Shown here one piece after another: positions 61,232 to 64,000 of a stretch of 64,000 bases of DNA (position 1 is the stretch's first letter; each line of letters opens with the position of its first letter). The notes beneath the pieces are model-generated. The model saw only the letters and a program-made list of their open reading frames with translations, had not been told where the DNA came from and did not search any database. Source of the stretch: Isochrysis galbana (Eukaryota > Haptophyta > Isochrysidales > Isochrysidaceae). The stretch lies in assembly GCA_018136815.1 (NCBI GenBank), contig CM030931.1, positions 8,773,153-8,837,152 of the forward strand, in the 5' to 3' direction. The position numbers were made by a program, and so were the translations under genes.

Positions 61232-61769
61232 ATCCTTGCAATCGAAGAAATCTTGCTGTTGAGCGTGGACCTTCTAGACGTTTCTATCGAGCAACCCCGA
61301 GTAGCAACCAAGGGAGGAGAAAACCAAAAACCAACGGGACCAAGGCTTTCAGGTTCAGGCAACTTGCATCAAGGGGAAGGATAACCAAAATCCACAAAGC
61401 AGCGAATCTAAATCAATCTCCAAGGGGAGATGGCAAACCAAGGACCAAGGAGAAAGATTCCCTCACCCAAGCAGCGAACCTCGATCGATCTCCAAGGGGA
61501 GATGGCAAACCAAACATGATTGCCCCCAGAAGCAGGTAAAGAAACGCGGGGAGATAGCGAATTAAACCTTTTTGCGAGGCGCCTGGGAGGAAGAAAGGTG
61601 GGGAAACTTCCCTTCTCTTCGAGAGAAAGAGAGAGAGCGCTCCACAACCCTAGATTCTCGGCGTCCACGCGAAGTTTTTGACCGAGAACGAGAACGAGAG
61701 AATTATAACGATAAATACCGAACGAAGAGAAGAGAGAAGCCTAACGAGCGTCGATTCGCGAATGCGACA
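61232..61769 (+). repeat. TGTCGC-family LTR, 5'-truncated
   Basis: Near-identical to 30727-31264 from TATCCTTGCAATCG to GCGACA. The first ~46 bp are missing at the junction with the satellite. It has a 3-5 bp insertion near 61350 and a few substitutions. Confidence 0.8.
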
Positions 61770-61922
61770 GAGCTCCTTCCTCCAACACCCTTAGTACCCT
61801 TAGTGGGTGGCTTGGCGCGCTCCTCGACGTGCTCGCGCGGCCCACACCCTCACTAGCCCTACCTCGCACGTCTGCTCACACACGCTCACGGGGGTTATAG
61901 TTATAATTTTTCAGGAAAGTAT

Positions 61923-62638
61923 AAAAAAATCCCCTTAAAAATTCCCGCTGCTTGTGCGACGTGAGGCAGAGTGCTTATGAACCTCCCTACTACCCAACCC
62001 TACCCCCTGTCAACCCCCTTCCCCTTCCCTAGTGCTCCCTCTTTAGCGGAGAAGCTGGTTCCGGGGAGGCCGTGCGCGCTGCTTCGGCCCGGACGTGGGC
62101 ATCGCTCGTGGCGCAGTGCGCCGGTCCTTCTTGATGTAGTTATTCGGACCCATCATCCACTCCATGTCGCTGCACTTGACGGTGGCGGGCGCGGACGGCC
62201 CGTCTTCCCGCCTTCCTCCGCTGAGGAGGTGGTTGAGAGCCCGCCATTCCATCACTCCCGGCCATCTCTGCCGCGCCTCCCGCCGATCGTTTCCGTTTCC
62301 CTTCCGTCTCGTCGCATGTCGAGCCAGTGTTCATGCTCGATCCGTAAAAAAAGCACCGTCGGATAACACCGACGGACTATTCGAGTCACGAAGGTAGGAC
62401 AAAAAAAACAAGCTACGCCAAAGAGTAAACGATGCCATAGTCTCCCGCCCCCTTCCCCCTTCTCTCTTACGCCTGGACGAAGCAGCGCGCACGGCCACCC
62501 CGGAAGCAGTATCTCCACTAAAGAGGGAACTGGGAAAGGGGAAAGGGGGTGATGGGGATAAAGGTCGGGCAGTAGGGAGGTACACGAGCACGCGGCCTTA
62601 CACCGCACATGTAGCGGAGATTTTTAAGAAGATTTTTT
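61923..62638. mobile_element. TIR-family element C, small non-autonomous copy
   Basis: About 716 bp with terminal inverted repeats of roughly 180 bp. The left arm is poly-A, CCCCTTAAAAATTCCCGCTGC, then CCTCCCTAC and CTCTTTAGCGGAGAAG. The right arm, reverse-complemented, is AAAAAATCTTCTTAAAAATC, TCCGCTAC, then CCTCCCTAC and CTCTTTAGTGGAG. Both match the left arm of the element at 29349. The centre holds a gag-like fragment. No own ORF. Confidence 0.7.
62212..62347 (+). pseudogene. Captured gag fragment inside TIR element C
   Basis: CCGCTGAGGAGGTGGT through TCATGCTCGATCCGT matches 31271-31392 with few changes. It sits between the two inverted arms of element C. Confidence 0.6.
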
Positions 62639-64000
62639 GTTCATGAGAGCGGAAGGGGCGGAGATGGAGGGAACGGCCGAGGCTACATGGTAACGAACCC
62701 GAACCCAGGGCTGCACGCGTTGCGAGCGAACGAGAATGCATTAGGAAGTCCCCTCCCCCGGGTTCCCCGCTCCTCTCTAGCTATCTCCTCGTTTCTGGTG
62801 TGCCACGTGCGCACACATGTTATACATTGGTACGAAGGTAGTTTTATCCTGCGTGAACGCGGCGCGTTCCACGTTGCTGAATGTCGTGCATCACTCGGAA
62901 CTCTACAGACGACGCCGGCACCGAGAGAGGAAAACGGCTGTTGGCCGCATTGAAGAGGCAATAGGGGGTTTGGGGCGCCGTTGTGGCTATCCCAATTAGG
63001 CCAACGAAAGACCTACATATCTGGGATCTGTTGCTACAGGCTCAAGGGCCAACTGATCAATATCGCCCGGCAATAGGCGTCTGCAATCGAGCCCCGAAGA
63101 TAGGCGGATCGGCAAACGTTGAAACACAGGCAAAGCGGCTTGTAGCTAGCGACATACCACACAACAAGTGAGGTAGCGCTCGTCACGACCCGCAGATCGC
63201 AAGAAGACCAACCACGATCACCGCGGTCCCAAATGCAGGGGTGGCCGGCGTGCGCGGCCCCGTCTAAATACACCGTGCTCGCCATGCTGATTCATGGCAG
63301 GACCCTCGGATCCCGCGGGTGTCCAAGTAGCCAGATGTCTTGCAGGTGCGATCCAAATGATTGAAGAGGGAGAGTATTCACACGGCAGCACGCTCCGTCA
63401 CCGCGCGCAGATCTTCACACGGATATGGTCTCTCTCCGATCGTGCACACTCTCGGATTCATCCGAGTCGAAAGAGCCGAAGCTCGAGCTGTCGCCGTGGC
63501 GGAAGGAGGCGTTGAGCGCCCGAAGAGCTATTGTCTCCTGTTCGGCCGCCGAGTGGTGCACCTTGACAATGACCTCCCATCTGCGGCATGACGGCGCGCG
63601 AGCAAGGCATAAAACTGAGGAATGGCTCTACAGAGCGCGCTCGCCAGGAGGGCCGACGCGCACTGCCACACCAGGCAGCACAGCAGCGTTCTGTGCCTCA
63701 TGACGGCCCGGCGGGACGCATTAGCGGGCTCGGAGCATGCTACCGTGGCCGCCCTTGGCAACTTACTCGATTCGGAACACGGCCCAAACCGTTCGACGGC
63801 CTATCTCGGCCACCTCGATGAAGAACATGCCAGCGCCCCTGCCGGGGAGGCCACCGAAGACGGACAGACACCACAAGAAGCGGAGGCACAAGTTGAACAC
63901 GCATAGCGCATAATATGCCGAGCGCCTCTGGCTCACCTGTGTCAGACGGGACGGCCACATGAGGCCAAATCTGTCCGCCACACCACACTGCCGGCGGTAC
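62639..64000. other. Unassigned right end of the window
   Basis: A plus-strand frame ending at 63906 (ALARRADAHCHTRQ, TVAALGNLLDSEHGP, ATEDGQTPQEAEAQVEHA) has a reasonable composition but matches nothing I recognise and lacks a clear start. The rest shows no gene or repeat. Confidence 0.3.

Noticed and set aside
62687-63906. Overlapping plus-strand frames at the right end
   Set aside because: Three mutually overlapping frames, none with a recognisable motif or clear start; left unassigned.

Overview
The window looks like nuclear DNA of a GC-rich eukaryotic microalga. The host genes carry short GT-AG introns (68 to about 780 nt) whose exon phases can be checked. Several LTR retrotransposons of eukaryotic type are present, together with long (GA)n/(TC)n tracts. 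I saw no bacterial operons, Shine-Dalgarno sites or CRISPR arrays. A haptophyte-like or other secondary-plastid alga fits best, on inference from the gene mix: an SOS1-type Na+/H+ antiporter, an FkbM methyltransferase, a DUF1275 membrane protein and many retroelements. No marker gene fixes the lineage.

Layout. 0.4-4.2 kb (-): a two-exon ATP-dependent DNA ligase resembling ligase IV, with a long disordered tail and no visible BRCT domain. 4.9-17.6 kb (-): a chromodomain-bearing Ty3/gypsy element. Its polyprotein carries a phage-like DNA methyltransferase domain between Gag and protease. It has one LTR, and a 157-bp duplication of the gag start lies at both ends. 17.6-19.7 kb: a terminal-inverted-repeat (TIR) element encoding a zinc-knuckle protein with no recognisable transposase. 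21.3-22.5 kb (-): FkbM-type methyltransferase. 22.8-28.2 kb (-): a Ty1/copia element with one frameshift and a substituted RT active site. 29.3-30.4 kb: a second TIR-family element with a homologous protein. 30.7-31.4 kb: a TGTCGC...GCGACA LTR joined to a gag fragment.

32.0-33.8 kb (+): a two-exon DUF1275 (YoaK-like) membrane protein. 34-38 kb: debris, comprising a 153-bp tandem duplication, a broken fragment of the second-largest RNA polymerase subunit, a Cys-rich fragment and a gag-like remnant beside a possible LTR. 38.9-44.3 kb (+): a gene of about twelve exons for an SOS1-like antiporter. 46.1-50.2 kb (-): a three-exon Gln/His/Pro-rich protein with a conserved helical C-terminal region. 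50.2-51.5 kb: microsatellites. 52-55.3 kb: LTR and gag fragments and a CCTAG fold-back element. 55.7-56.8 kb (-): a Pro-rich protein of unknown function. 57-58.5 kb: purine-rich repeats. 58.4-58.6 kb: GTATTTGG inverted-repeat cluster. 59.6-61.2 kb: a 204-bp satellite. 61.2-62.6 kb: a truncated LTR, then a small TIR element holding a gag fragment. 62.6-64 kb: nothing recognised.

The host genes (DNA end joining, sodium export, methyl transfer, membrane and regulatory proteins) do not form a pathway. The coherent theme is mobile DNA. The two most notable systems are the retrotransposon-borne phage-type methyltransferase and the TIR element family, whose members share poly-A/CTTCTTAA termini and a conserved protein containing an RT-type zinc knuckle. 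All homology statements come from reading motifs by eye; no search was run.
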